Assembly: GCF_030486595.1 (NCBI RefSeq)
Contig: NZ_JAUJZH010000039.1
Coordinates: forward strand, 1 to 64,000
Length of the DNA stretch: 64,000 nucleotides
DNA from: Variovorax ginsengisoli
GTDB taxonomy: Bacteria; Pseudomonadota; Gammaproteobacteria; Burkholderiales; Burkholderiaceae_C
Direction: 5' to 3'
The translations under genes and the position numbers were made by a program. Below, one piece after another: positions 25,963 through 34,605 of this stretch. The notes under the pieces were generated by a model. It was not told the origin of the DNA. It saw nothing but the letters and a program-made list of their open reading frames with translations, and did no database searches. The number at the start of each line of letters is the position of its first letter. The stretch's first letter is position 1.

Positions 25963-26943
25963 ATGATGAAGAAATTGCATGTCTGGCTGCTCGCATCCAG
26001 CCTGCTTGGATGGCATGCCGCGGCGCCGGCGCAGGACGCCGCGGCGTCCTATCCGAATCAACCGATCAAGCTGATGGTCCCGTGGCCCGCGGGCGGAGGC
26101 GTGGACACGACCGCGCGCATCGTGTCGGATCTGCTGGGCCACCGACTCGGCCAGCCCTTCGTGATCGACAACCGCGGCGGCGCAGGCGGCAACATCGGCA
26201 CCGAGCTGGCAGCCCGCCAGAAGCCGGATGGCTACAACCTGCTGATGTCATCGATCAGCCCCAACGCGGTCAACATCAGTCTCTACGGCAAGCTGGGCTT
26301 CGATCCGGTCAAGGACTTCGAGCCGATCATCTACGTCTCGGCCGTGCCCAACATCCTTGTGGTGCCCGCCAATTCGCCGTTCAAGTCCGTCAAGGACGTG
26401 ATCGACGCGGCGCGCGCCAACCCGGGCAAGCTCAACTATGCCTCGGGCGGCGTCGGCTCCTCGCAGCACCTGGCGGCCGTGCAATTCGCGCTGGCGGCCA
26501 AGATCGACATCGTCCACGTGCCCTACAAGGGAACCGCGCCGGCCGAGACCGACGTGGCGGCGGGACACGTGTCGCTGATGCTCGACACCACCACCTGCCT
26601 GCCCTTCATCGCTGGCGGCAAGATGCGCGCGCTGGCGGTCGCTTCCAAGACGCGCAACCCGGCCCTGCCTGATGTGCCGACCTTCGATGAAGTGGGACTG
26701 CCCAACGTCTATGCCTCGTCGTGGTATGGCTTGTCGGCGCCGGCCGGCACGCCGCGCGCCATCATCGACAAGCTCAACGCCGAGGCCAACGCGGTGCTCA
26801 AGTCGCCCGAATTGCAAAAGCGCATGCTGGCGTTCGGCGCCGAAGTCGGCGGCGGCACGCCCGAGGACTTCGGCCGTTTCATGGCCAGCGAAACCAAGCG
26901 CTATGCCGAGATCGTCCGCATCTCGGGCGCCAAGCTCGACTGA
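25963..26943 (+). CDS. Bug-family periplasmic solute receptor
   Basis: This 326-residue receptor heads the leuCDB-like operon. The signal peptide (about 1-24) ends HAAAPAQD. The mature part shows YPNQPIKLMVPWPAGGGVDT, then FVIDNRGGAGGNIGTELAA, GYNLLMSSISPNAVN and VHVPYKGTAPAETDVAAG. An aggag box lies upstream of the first ATG. It is 26 bp before the dehydratase large-subunit gene, so uptake and use of the same hydroxy-dicarboxylate or branched carboxylate is likely. Confidence 0.9.
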   Translation: MMKKLHVWLLASSLLGWHAAAPAQDAAASYPNQPIKLMVPWPAGGGVDTTARIVSDLLGHRLGQPFVIDNRGGAGGNIGTELAARQKPDGYNLLMSSISPNAVNISLYGKLGFDPVKDFEPIIYVSAVPNILVVPANSPFKSVKDVIDAARANPGKLNYASGGVGSSQHLAAVQFALAAKIDIVHVPYKGTAPAETDVAAGHVSLMLDTTTCLPFIAGGKMRALAVASKTRNPALPDVPTFDEVGLPNVYASSWYGLSAPAGTPRAIIDKLNAEANAVLKSPELQKRMLAFGAEVGGGTPEDFGRFMASETKRYAEIVRISGAKLD

Positions 26944-26969
26944 TTCATTTCCGCACGCCGGTCACTCCC

Positions 26970-28394
26970 ATGTCACTCGCCCCCGCTCCGCTTACGCTCT
27001 TTGACAAGATCTGGAAGCCGCACGTCGTGATGAAGCGCGACGACGGCCAGAGCCTGCTGTACGTCGATCGCCACCTCGTGCAGGACGGCTCGGCACCCGC
27101 CTTCGAGATGCTGCGCCAGCGCGGCCTCGGTGTGCGCCGGTCGGACCTCGCCTTCGCGACGCCCGACCACTACGTGCCCACCGGCAGCCGCGTGCTGGCC
27201 GACATCGCCGACGCCGAGAAGCGCGCGATGGCGCAGGCGTTGCAGGATGACAGCGCCGCCGCCGGCATCCGCTTCTTCGGCCTCGACGACGAGCGTCAGG
27301 GCATCGTCCACGTCGTCGGCCCCGAGCAGGGCTTGAGCCTGCCCGGCGCGGTGATCGTCTGCGGCGACAGCCACACGGCCACCCACGGCGCGCTGGGGGC
27401 GCTGGCCTTCGGCATCGGCGCCTCCGAAGTGGCGCACGTGCTGGCGACGCAGACCCTCTGGCAGCGCAAGCCGCGCACGCTGCGCGTGGTCATCGACGGC
27501 AGGCTGCCGGAGGGCGTGTCGGCCAAGGACATCATCCTCGGCGTGATCGCGAAGGTCGGGGCCGCGGGCGGCACCGGCCATGTCGTCGAGTACGCCGGAG
27601 AAGCGATCCGCGCGCTCTCGATGGAAGGCCGCATGACGGTGTGCAACATGTCGATCGAGGCCGGGGCTCGCGCCGGCCTCGTGGCGCCCGACGACACCAC
27701 CTTCGAATGGCTGGCGGGCCGCCCCCATGCACCTCACGGGGCGGCCTGGGACACCGCGCTGGCGCGCTGGCGAGGGCTGCCCGGCGACGAGGGCGCCGTG
27801 TTCGACAAGGAAGTGCGACTGAACGCCGACGACATCGCGCCGATGGTCACCTGGGGCAACAGCCCCGAGGACGCATTGCCGATCACGGGCCGGGTGCCGG
27901 ACCCGGCCGATGCGCCCAGCGCCGAGCGGCGCGACGCCCTGCAGCGCACGCTGGCCTACATGGGCCTGCAGCCGGGCCAGTCGCTCACGGCGCTGTCGGT
28001 CGACCGGGTGTTCATCGGCTCCTGCACCAACGGCCGCATCGAAGACCTGCGCAGCGCCGCGGCGGTGGCGCGCGGGCGGCGCGTGGCCGACGGCGTGGAA
28101 GCCTGGGTGGTACCGGGTTCCGGCCTTGTGAAGCGGCAGGCCGAGGCCGAAGGGCTGGACGCCGTCTTCCGGGCAGCGGGCTTCCAGTGGCGGCATGCGG
28201 GCTGCTCCATGTGCCTGGGCACCAACGGCGACCAGGTTGCCGCCGGCCAGCGCTGTGCCTCGACCTCGAACCGCAATTTTGTCGGCCGCCAGGGCCCGGG
28301 TTCGCGCACCCATCTGATGAGCCCGGCGATGGCCGCGGCCGCAGCCGTCACCGGGCGACTCGCCGACGTGCGGGCCCTGCCTTCCGCCTCCTGA
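26970..28394 (+). CDS. leuC: LeuC-like aconitase-family dehydratase, large subunit
   Basis: This 474-residue 4Fe-4S hydro-lyase subunit is of 3-isopropylmalate dehydratase type. The cluster ligands are C352 in IGSCTNGRIEDLR and C412/C415 in GCSMCLGTNGD. Other family blocks are CGDSHTATHGALGALAFGIG and VCNMSIEAGARAGLVAPD. Start ATG 26970 gives MSLAPAPLTLFDKIWKPHVV, close to the usual TLYDKIW start of LeuC. The enzyme isomerises 2- to 3-alkylmalate-type substrates. Given the Bug receptor and the altered LeuD partner, it may serve a catabolic substrate rather than leucine synthesis. Confidence 0.9.
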   Translation: MSLAPAPLTLFDKIWKPHVVMKRDDGQSLLYVDRHLVQDGSAPAFEMLRQRGLGVRRSDLAFATPDHYVPTGSRVLADIADAEKRAMAQALQDDSAAAGIRFFGLDDERQGIVHVVGPEQGLSLPGAVIVCGDSHTATHGALGALAFGIGASEVAHVLATQTLWQRKPRTLRVVIDGRLPEGVSAKDIILGVIAKVGAAGGTGHVVEYAGEAIRALSMEGRMTVCNMSIEAGARAGLVAPDDTTFEWLAGRPHAPHGAAWDTALARWRGLPGDEGAVFDKEVRLNADDIAPMVTWGNSPEDALPITGRVPDPADAPSAERRDALQRTLAYMGLQPGQSLTALSVDRVFIGSCTNGRIEDLRSAAAVARGRRVADGVEAWVVPGSGLVKRQAEAEGLDAVFRAAGFQWRHAGCSMCLGTNGDQVAAGQRCASTSNRNFVGRQGPGSRTHLMSPAMAAAAAVTGRLADVRALPSAS

Positions 28395-28421
28395 ACAACA
28401 GAAACGCACCGACTCGCAACC

Positions 28422-29015
28422 ATGCAAGCTTTCAGTCAAGTTGAAGCCGTCGCGGCGCCGCTGGCCCGCGCGAACATCGACACCGACCAGATCGTGCCGG
28501 CGCTCTACCTGCAGAAGCCGCGCTCGGACAACTTCGGCCACTACCTGTTCCACGACGTGCGGCACGATGCGCTGGGCCAGCGCCGACCCGACTTCGTGCT
28601 CAATGCCGCCGCGTACGCAGGGGCCCGGATCCTCGTGGCAGGCCACAACTTCGGCTGCGGATCCTCGCGCGAACATGCAGTCTGGGCCCTTCACGACGGC
28701 GGCTTCCGCGCCGTGATCGCACCGAGTTTCGGCGACATCTTCCAAGCCAATGCGCTCAAGAACGGCTTGCTGCCGGTGCGCCTGCCCGAGCCGGTGGTCG
28801 AAGAACTGCTGGCGGCGCTGCTGGCAGCGCCCGGCACGCAGCTGCGCGTGGACCTGGAAGCCCTGGTGGTGACCGGGCCGCATGGCCGCACCGAACCATT
28901 CGCCATCGACCCTTTCGCTCGCCATTGCCTGTTGGAGGGCCTGGACGAGATCGACTACACGCTGACGCAGCGCGCGCGCATCGAGGAATTCGAGCGCCAC
29001 CACGCGCCGCAATGA
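28422..29015 (+). CDS. leuD: LeuD-like aconitase-family dehydratase, small subunit
   Basis: This 197-residue swivel-domain partner of the LeuC-like subunit carries the family core NIDTDQIVPALYL and GHNFGCGSSREHAVWAL. The substrate loop after YLQK reads PRSDNFGHYLF, where E. coli LeuD has VTRTG before FGAHLF, so the residues that recognise the substrate side chain differ. The subunit is otherwise full length with a normal C-terminus. It lies 27 bp after the large-subunit gene. Confidence 0.88.
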   Translation: MQAFSQVEAVAAPLARANIDTDQIVPALYLQKPRSDNFGHYLFHDVRHDALGQRRPDFVLNAAAYAGARILVAGHNFGCGSSREHAVWALHDGGFRAVIAPSFGDIFQANALKNGLLPVRLPEPVVEELLAALLAAPGTQLRVDLEALVVTGPHGRTEPFAIDPFARHCLLEGLDEIDYTLTQRARIEEFERHHAPQ

Positions 29016-29046
29016 CTTCCCCTCAATTTCCAGAAAGGATCCAGAA

Positions 29047-30120
29047 ATGAAGATTGCAGTGATGCCCGGCGACGGGATCGGCCACGAGGTGACCGCGCAA
29101 GCGGTCAAGGTGCTCAAGGCGGTGGTGGGCCACACCCAGCCATTGGAGCTCGTCGAGGCCGCGATCGGCCAGGCCGGCATCGACGCCGCCGGCGATCCGC
29201 TGCCGGCCGCGACGAGCGAGATCGCACGCAAGGCCGACGCGATCCTCTTCGGCTCGGCCGGCATGCCGGGCGACGAGGCCATTCCATTCATGATGCGGCC
29301 CGGGGCCAGCCTGCTGCGGCTGCGCAAGGAGCTCGGCCTGTTCGCCAATTTCCGGCCGGCGTTCCTGTTTCCCGAACTCCTCGGCGCCTCCACCCTCAAG
29401 CCGGAGGTGGTCGAGGGGCTGGACCTGATGATCCTGCGCGAGCTCACCGGCGACGTCTACTTCGGCGAGCCGCGCGGCAGCGGCATCAACGCGATGGGCG
29501 AGCGCGAGGCATTCAACACCATGCGCTATTCCGAGCCTGAGATCGAGCGCGTCGCGCACGTGGCCTTCCGCACCGCGCGCTCGCGCCAGCGCCGCCTCTG
29601 CTCGGTCGACAAGGCCAACGTGCTCGAGGTCATGCAGCTGTGGCGCGAGGTGGTCACGCGCGTGGGGCGGGACTATCCCGACGTGGAGCTCACGCATCTC
29701 TTCGTCGACGCGGCCGCGATGCAGCTGATGCGCGCGCCGAAGCAGTTCGACGTCATCGTCACCGGCAACATCTTCGGCGACATCCTGTCCGATGCCGCCG
29801 CGATGCTCACGGGTTCCATCGGCATGCTTCCTTCGGCGTCGCTGGCCGCCGGCAGCTTCGGACTCTATGAACCGGTGCACGGCACCGCGCCGGACATCGC
29901 CGGCAAGAACCTGGCCAACCCGCTGGCGTCGATCCTCTCGCTGGCGATGATGCTTCGCCTCTCGTTCGATCAGCCGGACAACGCGGAGCGCGTCGAACGC
30001 GCCGTGCGCCGAGTGCTGGCCGACGGGCTGCGCACCGGGGACATCTACCAGTCCGGCTGCACTCGGGTGGGAACGGAGGAGATGGGCGCCGCGGTGGTTG
30101 CGGCCATGAACGCGAGGTAG
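29047..30120 (+). CDS. leuB: LeuB-like beta-decarboxylating dehydrogenase
   Basis: This 357-residue NAD-dependent 3-isopropylmalate dehydrogenase-family enzyme oxidises and decarboxylates the 3-alkylmalate product of the dehydratase. The start is MKIAVMPGDGIGHEV. The substrate loop LLRLRKELGLFANFRP has the Arg residues of the family, and the active site shows RELTGDVYFGEPRG. The Lys/Asp segment reads SVDKANVLEVMQLWREV, then VTGNIFGDILSDAAA and GLYEPVHGTAPDIAGK. It closes the operon. Isopropylmalate, tartrate/malate or methylmalate types are possible. Confidence 0.88.
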   Translation: MKIAVMPGDGIGHEVTAQAVKVLKAVVGHTQPLELVEAAIGQAGIDAAGDPLPAATSEIARKADAILFGSAGMPGDEAIPFMMRPGASLLRLRKELGLFANFRPAFLFPELLGASTLKPEVVEGLDLMILRELTGDVYFGEPRGSGINAMGEREAFNTMRYSEPEIERVAHVAFRTARSRQRRLCSVDKANVLEVMQLWREVVTRVGRDYPDVELTHLFVDAAAMQLMRAPKQFDVIVTGNIFGDILSDAAAMLTGSIGMLPSASLAAGSFGLYEPVHGTAPDIAGKNLANPLASILSLAMMLRLSFDQPDNAERVERAVRRVLADGLRTGDIYQSGCTRVGTEEMGAAVVAAMNAR

Positions 30121-30138
30121 CGATCAGCACTCGCGCCC

Positions 30139-30161
30139 CAGGTCCCCTTGCCGGGGACCTG
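30139..30161. repeat. 9-bp stem hairpin after the leuB-like gene
   Basis: CAGGTCCCC (30139-30147) and GGGGACCTG (30153-30161) form a perfect stem with a TTGCC loop, 18 bp after the leuB-like stop. No T-run follows, so it is either a Rho-assisted stop or part of the foreign sequence that begins here. Confidence 0.45.
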
Positions 30162-30628
30162 CGAAATGCACTCGCGATGCTTCTCGCACGCCAAGTGGGG
30201 CCGGACGCCCGCGCAGCGTTCCCGGATCAGCAGGGGTCTGCTCTGCGCCATGCTCCACGCCCATAGACCGGTCGCCTGCGCCGCACCTGCAACACTGGCT
30301 CATTCTGAGCGCTTCCGACCCCTGCCTGCACGGCCGGTGGGAGGCTTCGCGTCTCCTTCGCCACCGCGGTGCGCCTCGAGCTGACGCAACGTCCCTGCCG
30401 TCGCTGCCTGGCGGTCGCGCAACTGGCTTATCTCGCGCTCGGCCTGCGCGCGAGCGCGTCGCCGAGGCAGAGCACCGCGCGACCGACCTTGTCGAACGGT
30501 TGCGCCGCAAGGAAAGGAGTGACGGTTTGGCTTCGTTCGATGACCCGCTACGGGACTTGTGAGGCCCATCCCACGCTCCTATGATGGTCCGCCAGCCCCC
30601 GCCAGCCTCACCGACATCGGAGACCCTC
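30162..30628. other. gene-free stretch of unrecognised origin
   Basis: I see no convincing gene here. Several frames stay open only because of the high GC content. One minus-strand frame (about 30300-30470) contains a short coiled-coil-like segment, AQAEREISQLRDRQAATAG, that could be a relic of a mobile-element gene. It has no start, no ribosome site and no family match that I can name. The last 50 bp carry the ribosome site (CGGAGA) for the next Bug gene. Confidence 0.4.
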
Positions 30629-31648
30629 ATGAACAACATCCCATCGAAGCGCACCTTGTCGCGCCGCATCGCGTTGCACTACGGGCTCAGCGCTTTCGGC
30701 GCCGGCGTTCTGCCCGCATCTGCCCTCGCCCAGGGCGCCTGGCCCACCAAGCCGGTCTCGCTGGTGGTGGGCTATCCACCGGGCGGACAGACGGACTTCG
30801 CCGGGCGCGTGCTCACAGCCGGCATGCAGGCCAGCCTGGGCCAGAGCGTCGTGATCGACAACAAGCCCGGCGTCAACGGCAACATCGCCACCGACTACGT
30901 GCTCAAGGCACCGCCCGACGGCTATAAGCTGCTCGTGGGCAACGGCAGCAACATGGTGCTGAACCCGCACACCTACCGCAACACGCCGGTGGCCGATCCG
31001 CTCAAGATGACACCCATCGGGTTGCTGTTGACCTCCTCGTTGATGCTGGTCGTGCCGACCAGCCTGCCGGTCAAGGATGTCCCCGAGTTCATCGCCTGGA
31101 TCAAGGCGCAGGACAAGGCGGGCAAGGCCGTCGACTACGCCTCGGGCGGGCCCGGCAGCCTCGTGCAGACCGCGATGGAGCTGTTCCGCGAGCGCATCGG
31201 CAAGCCGAAGATGAGCCACGTGCCGTACAAGGGCAGCAGCCCTGCGATGACCGACCTGATCGCCGGCCGCGTGCCCGCCATGTTCGATGCCTCGTCGGTG
31301 GTCGCGCCCTTCCTCAAGTCCGGCCAGCTGAAGGCGCTGATGGTCACCGGCCCCAAGCGGGTGCCTGCGTTCCCCGACGTGCCCACGGCGGCCGAAGCCG
31401 GCATCAAGGACTTCCAGATCATCTCCTTCATCGGCCTGTACGGCCCGCCGGGCCTGAGCCCCGACATCGTGAAGAAGGTGAACACGGCGATGAACAGCGC
31501 CCTCAAGGAACCCAATGTCCAGAAGACCATCGCCGATCGCGGCGACGACGCCGGTGGCGGCACGCCCGAGCAGCTCGCGGCGCTGACCCGGGACTACTAC
31601 AAGCTGCTCGGCGAGGTGGTCAAGAACAACGACATTCGCGCCGAGTAG
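30629..31648 (+). CDS. Bug-family periplasmic solute receptor
   Basis: This is a 339-residue receptor. The signal peptide is long (about 35 residues), contains SRR before the hydrophobic part and ends LPASALAQG, so Tat export is possible. Mature blocks are KPVSLVVGYPPGGQTDFAGR, then VVIDNKPGVNGNIATDYVL, DGYKLLVGNGSNMVLNP and SHVPYKGSSPAMTDLIAG. ATG 30629 is chosen because of a CGGAGA box upstream. It stands alone between scarred regions, with no enzyme or permease neighbour on its strand, so its substrate is not indicated. Confidence 0.88.
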   Translation: MNNIPSKRTLSRRIALHYGLSAFGAGVLPASALAQGAWPTKPVSLVVGYPPGGQTDFAGRVLTAGMQASLGQSVVIDNKPGVNGNIATDYVLKAPPDGYKLLVGNGSNMVLNPHTYRNTPVADPLKMTPIGLLLTSSLMLVVPTSLPVKDVPEFIAWIKAQDKAGKAVDYASGGPGSLVQTAMELFRERIGKPKMSHVPYKGSSPAMTDLIAGRVPAMFDASSVVAPFLKSGQLKALMVTGPKRVPAFPDVPTAAEAGIKDFQIISFIGLYGPPGLSPDIVKKVNTAMNSALKEPNVQKTIADRGDDAGGGTPEQLAALTRDYYKLLGEVVKNNDIRAE

Positions 31649-31760
31649 GCAGCTTCGGCGTCTCGTGTTTGAGGCTCGGGCGCGGTCGAGGCCGCCGGTT
31701 TGAAGAAGCGCGTCCCGTCAAACGCCGCGAGAGACGTCGTCGCTCGTCGCGGAGGCGACG

Positions 31761-32232
31761 CTTGACTGGGTGCACAGAGCCTTGCTGTTCGTGCTTGGCG
31801 CCCCGCATAGCGCAAGCGCGAGCCTGTCCGTACTCGAGCGCCTTGCGCGCGAACTGCTACGCCGGATTGCGCCGCGGATGCTCGTCGTCGACGAAGTGCA
31901 TCACCTGTTGGCCGGGAACTACCGCGAACAGCGCGCCTCCCGCAACCTGCCGAAGTTCCCGGCCAACGACCTGAGGTTCAGGAGCGTGCTGGTCGGCACC
32001 GCCGATGCACCATTGGCCCTGACCACCGGCTCCCTGATGATCAGTCGCTTCACCCCGTTCGACATCCCGCGCTGGCGCGAGAGCGATGACCACGGCGACT
32101 GCTGGGAGCGTTCGAGCGAGTGCTGCCGCTGCGCAAGCCCTCGGACCTGATGCAACGTGCGATCGCTCAGCGCTCGTGCTCGCCGCGAGCGACGGCCTGA
32201 CCGAGCTGAGTTCAACGACTTCAACATCAGGA
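31761..32232 (+). pseudogene. tniB-like transposition ATPase, truncated and frameshifted
   Basis: The frame from about 31761 encodes a piece of a TniB-type AAA ATPase. It includes Walker B MLVVDEVHHLLAGNYREQRA, then SVLVGTADAPLAL and RFTPFDIPRW. After about 32096 the homologous sequence continues in the +1 frame (LLGAFERVLPLRKPSDLMQR). The N-terminal third with Walker A and the C-terminal end are missing. TniB belongs to Tn5053/Tn7-like transposons and works with TniA and TniQ, neither of which is nearby. This is therefore a decayed remnant. The downstream stretch to 32441 holds nothing recognisable. Confidence 0.8.
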
Positions 32233-32441
32233 CCGCACGAAATGGCGCTCGGACGACGCTCAGCGAAAGGACGGCTTTGCAGTGCTGGCAGCCAAAGTAC
32301 GTTTGACTGCGGCGATCGAGATCCAAGAACTCGCAGGCGGCTTGGGGCCCAAACTCGACTTCTGACCTTGCCAAAGGGGTGGGCGATGGGACATGACCGG
32401 AAAGCGCCTAACTGCAGGCGCGCCAGCCACCTGTGCCGGCA

Positions 32442-32891
32442 TCAGAACGCGTAGAGCGCCCGGGGGTTGCCGGCCAGCACCTGCTGTCGCAACCCTGGCG
32501 TGGCAAGCCACTCGCGCAACGTTGCGGCGAGCGTCTGAGGCGGGACGGGGCGGTAGGGGCTCACCTGGTGAGCCCCTCGCCCGGGCTCGCGCGCCGTGTG
32601 CGGCCAGTCGCTTCCCCAGAGCACGGCTTGCGGGGCGGCCTGCAGGAATACGCGGGCCCATCGCGCCGCGAGGCCGGGAGATGCGAGGCGATAGGGAGCC
32701 GACAGCTTCACGTGTATACGCCCGGTGCGCAGCAGGTCGATCAGCACGCCGCCGCCTTCCTGTGGCCCGGCTTCGGCCAGTGCGAAATGGTCGAGCACCA
32801 CCGGCGCCGGCAGCTGCGGCAGGCGATCTGCCAGCGCGGCCGTCACCTGCGCCGCCGCGTACAGCTGCAGGTGCCAGCCCAGGTCCGCCAC
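32442..32891 (-). pseudogene. LigI-like amidohydrolase, C-terminal half only
   Basis: The 149-residue frame matches the C-terminal half of the TIM-barrel amidohydrolase-2 family (2-pyrone-4,6-dicarboxylate hydrolase type). It has APVVLDHFALAEAG, the strand IHVKLSAPYRL and the metal/substrate segment AVLWGSDWPHT, and ends in NPRALYAF. The N-terminal half, with the DxHxH-type metal motif, is absent. Homology stops near 32890, where a plus-strand LysR fragment begins. A divergent gene pair has evidently lost its facing 5' ends. Confidence 0.78.
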
Positions 32892-32894
32892 CCG

Positions 32895-33289
32895 TGCGCC
32901 CCATGCTCGAGCTGGACCTGTCCGAGCGCATCCGCGGCCTAGTCACCGTCGCCTGCATCCCCTCGGCCGTCGACAACTTCGGGGCCGGCGTGGTGCGCGA
33001 CTTTCGCCAGCGCTTTCCGAGCACCCGGGTGCGCATACTGGAGGCGCAGCATGTGCCCGCGCAGCTCAGCCTGATCAACGCCGGCCTGGGCGTCGGCGCG
33101 GTGCCTCGGCTGGCACTGGCGGGCGGCGCCGGATCTGCCCTGGTCTGCGTGCCGCTGAGGGAGCCGGAGATCGTGCGCAACGTGGGCATCGTGCGCCGGC
33201 GCGGGCGGACGCCCGGCGCGGCCGTGCAGGCCTTACATGACGCGTTGGTGGGTGCGCACCGGCGCACGCCAGGGGAGCCGATCCGCTAG
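32895..33289 (+). pseudogene. LysR-family regulator, 5' truncated with an internal deletion
   Basis: The frame carries two separate parts of a LysR effector domain. The first is RGLVTVACIPSAVDNFGAGV to TRVRILE. The second is AQHVPAQLSLINAGLGVGAV to the C-terminus. In intact relatives about 90-100 residues lie between these parts, so there is an in-frame internal deletion near 33045. The DNA-binding domain is also missing. It abuts the truncated amidohydrolase in divergent orientation. It cannot act as a regulator. Confidence 0.72.
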
Positions 33290-33508
33290 GTTCAGGGGAA
33301 ATCGACCGATCCCGTCAAGATCCGCGAGGCTTTCTCGAGCTGCCGAAGCAGTCACGCGCGATGGCAGCTGACGCCGAACAGGATCTGCGCACGGCCGTAG
33401 TCGATCTGTCGCGCATGGCGTGTGACTGCCGCGTGCAGGCCGGCGTCTCGCGGCTGCAGCTCAATCCGGCGGTGCGGGATCTCGGCCTTTTCTTTACGGT
33501 CGCTTGCG

Positions 33509-33718
33509 CTCGATCTGGGCTTTATCCCCGTCGTGCCGCCACCGAAGACGCGAGTCGAACCGTGGGAGCACGACCGCGAAATGTACAAGCGCCGCAATGA
33601 GGTCGAGCGACTGTTCCGGCGCCTGAAAGGCTACCGCTGCATCTTTTCCCGCTTCGAGAAGATCGACGTAGTGTTCATCAGCCTCGCGCTGATCGCCGGT
33701 GGACTTCGTTTGTGTTGA
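33509..33718 (+). pseudogene. IS5-family transposase, C-terminal remnant
   Basis: About 70 residues match the C-terminal catalytic end of IS5-type (IS427-like) DDE transposases. They read LGFIPVVPPPKTRVEPWEHD, then MYKRRNEVERLFRRLKGYR with the catalytic Glu, then IFSRFEKIDVVF to the stop at 33718. Homology begins abruptly near 33500. The sequence after the stop (GTGTTGACACGCCCTAG, about 33712-33728) looks like the right terminal repeat with a CTAG/TA target. The left end and most of the gene are gone. 33290-33508 shows no recognisable gene. Confidence 0.8.
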
Positions 33719-33832
33719 CACGCCCTAGCCCGACCATTCCAGATTCAAGTGCCACACTGACGCGTCGCGGCCTGGACGATGAACGACGCGACCCTCTGCG
33801 CCGTCATAATGTGGAGCATGGTCGGACTGCGC

Positions 33833-34594
33833 TCAGGTGTCCTTGAATTTCGCGGCGCGTTTCTCGCTGAATGCCTTCATGCCCTCAGCGGCGTCCGCGC
33901 TGCGGTAGGCCAACGTGGACAGATCCGCCTCCAGCCGCAAGCCGTCGTGCAGCGCCATCTCGTGGGAGCGCTGCACCGCCTCTCGTGCAAAGCGCTGGGC
34001 GATCAGGCTATGGCGGCAGAAGGTGCGCGCGAACGTGAACGCGTCGTCCAGACTCTCGGCGCGGCCGTTCACCAAGCCGATGGCCAGCGCCTCGTCGATG
34101 CCCAGCGTGCGCCCGCTCATGATGATCTCTAGGGCGCGGCCTGCGCCGACCAGGCGCGGTAGGCGCTGCGTGCCGCCGTAGCCGGGGATCAGCCCCAGCT
34201 TGATTTCCGGCAGACCGAACTTGGCGCCCGCCATGCCCAGCCGGAAAGTGCACGCGAGCGCCAGCTCGGCACCGCCGCCGAAGGCATAGCCGTTGACCAG
34301 CGCCAGCGACGCCATCGGCATTCGGTCCAGCTGAGCGAACACCTGCTGGCCCAGTTCGGCGCCCTCGCGTTCCTGCATGAGCGAGCGGCCCTGAAGCTCT
34401 GCAATGTCGGCGCCGGCGCAGAAGGATTTTTCGCCCGCCCCGGTGATGACCAGTGCCCGCGCCGGGGAGCGCGCCACGTTGTCGAAGGCCTCACCGAGCT
34501 CGCGGATTGTCCCGAAGTTCAGGGCGTTAAGCGCCTCGGGCCGCTCCAGCTTGATGACCGCGAACTCGTCCAGGTATTTCAGCAGCACCGCCAT
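33833..34594 (-). CDS. enoyl-CoA hydratase/isomerase family protein
   Basis: This 253-residue crotonase is the last gene of the minus-strand CoA operon. The oxyanion-hole segments are SFCAGADIAEL and NGYAFGGGAELALACTFRLG. Both catalytic glutamates are present, in FGLPEIKLGLIPGYGGTQRL and in GRALEIIMSGRT, so true hydratase activity is expected. The ribosome site GAGGAGG lies 6-7 bp before ATG 34594. It starts 11 bp after the BadI-like crotonase gene. It would hydrate an alpha,beta-unsaturated CoA ester ahead of the 3-hydroxyacyl-CoA dehydrogenase of the same operon. Confidence 0.92.
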   Translation of the reverse strand: MAVLLKYLDEFAVIKLERPEALNALNFGTIRELGEAFDNVARSPARALVITGAGEKSFCAGADIAELQGRSLMQEREGAELGQQVFAQLDRMPMASLALVNGYAFGGGAELALACTFRLGMAGAKFGLPEIKLGLIPGYGGTQRLPRLVGAGRALEIIMSGRTLGIDEALAIGLVNGRAESLDDAFTFARTFCRHSLIAQRFAREAVQRSHEMALHDGLRLEADLSTLAYRSADAAEGMKAFSEKRAAKFKDT

Positions 34595-34605
34595 GGGAGT
34601 CCTCC

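Noticed and set aside
26973..29447. 824-codon open frame on the minus strand
   Set aside because: It is antisense to the leuCDB-like genes, whose motifs and iron-sulphur ligands are clear on the plus strand.
30139..30161. hairpin as a Rho-independent terminator
   Set aside because: The stem is perfect but no T-run follows in either direction, so it is listed only as a repeat.
30124..30669. 181-codon minus-strand frame
   Set aside because: It has no recognisable domain, no ribosome site and overlaps the start of the next Bug gene.
33352..33597. 81-codon minus-strand frame opposite the IS5 remnant
   Set aside because: The plus strand carries the real transposase C-terminus; the minus frame has no family features.
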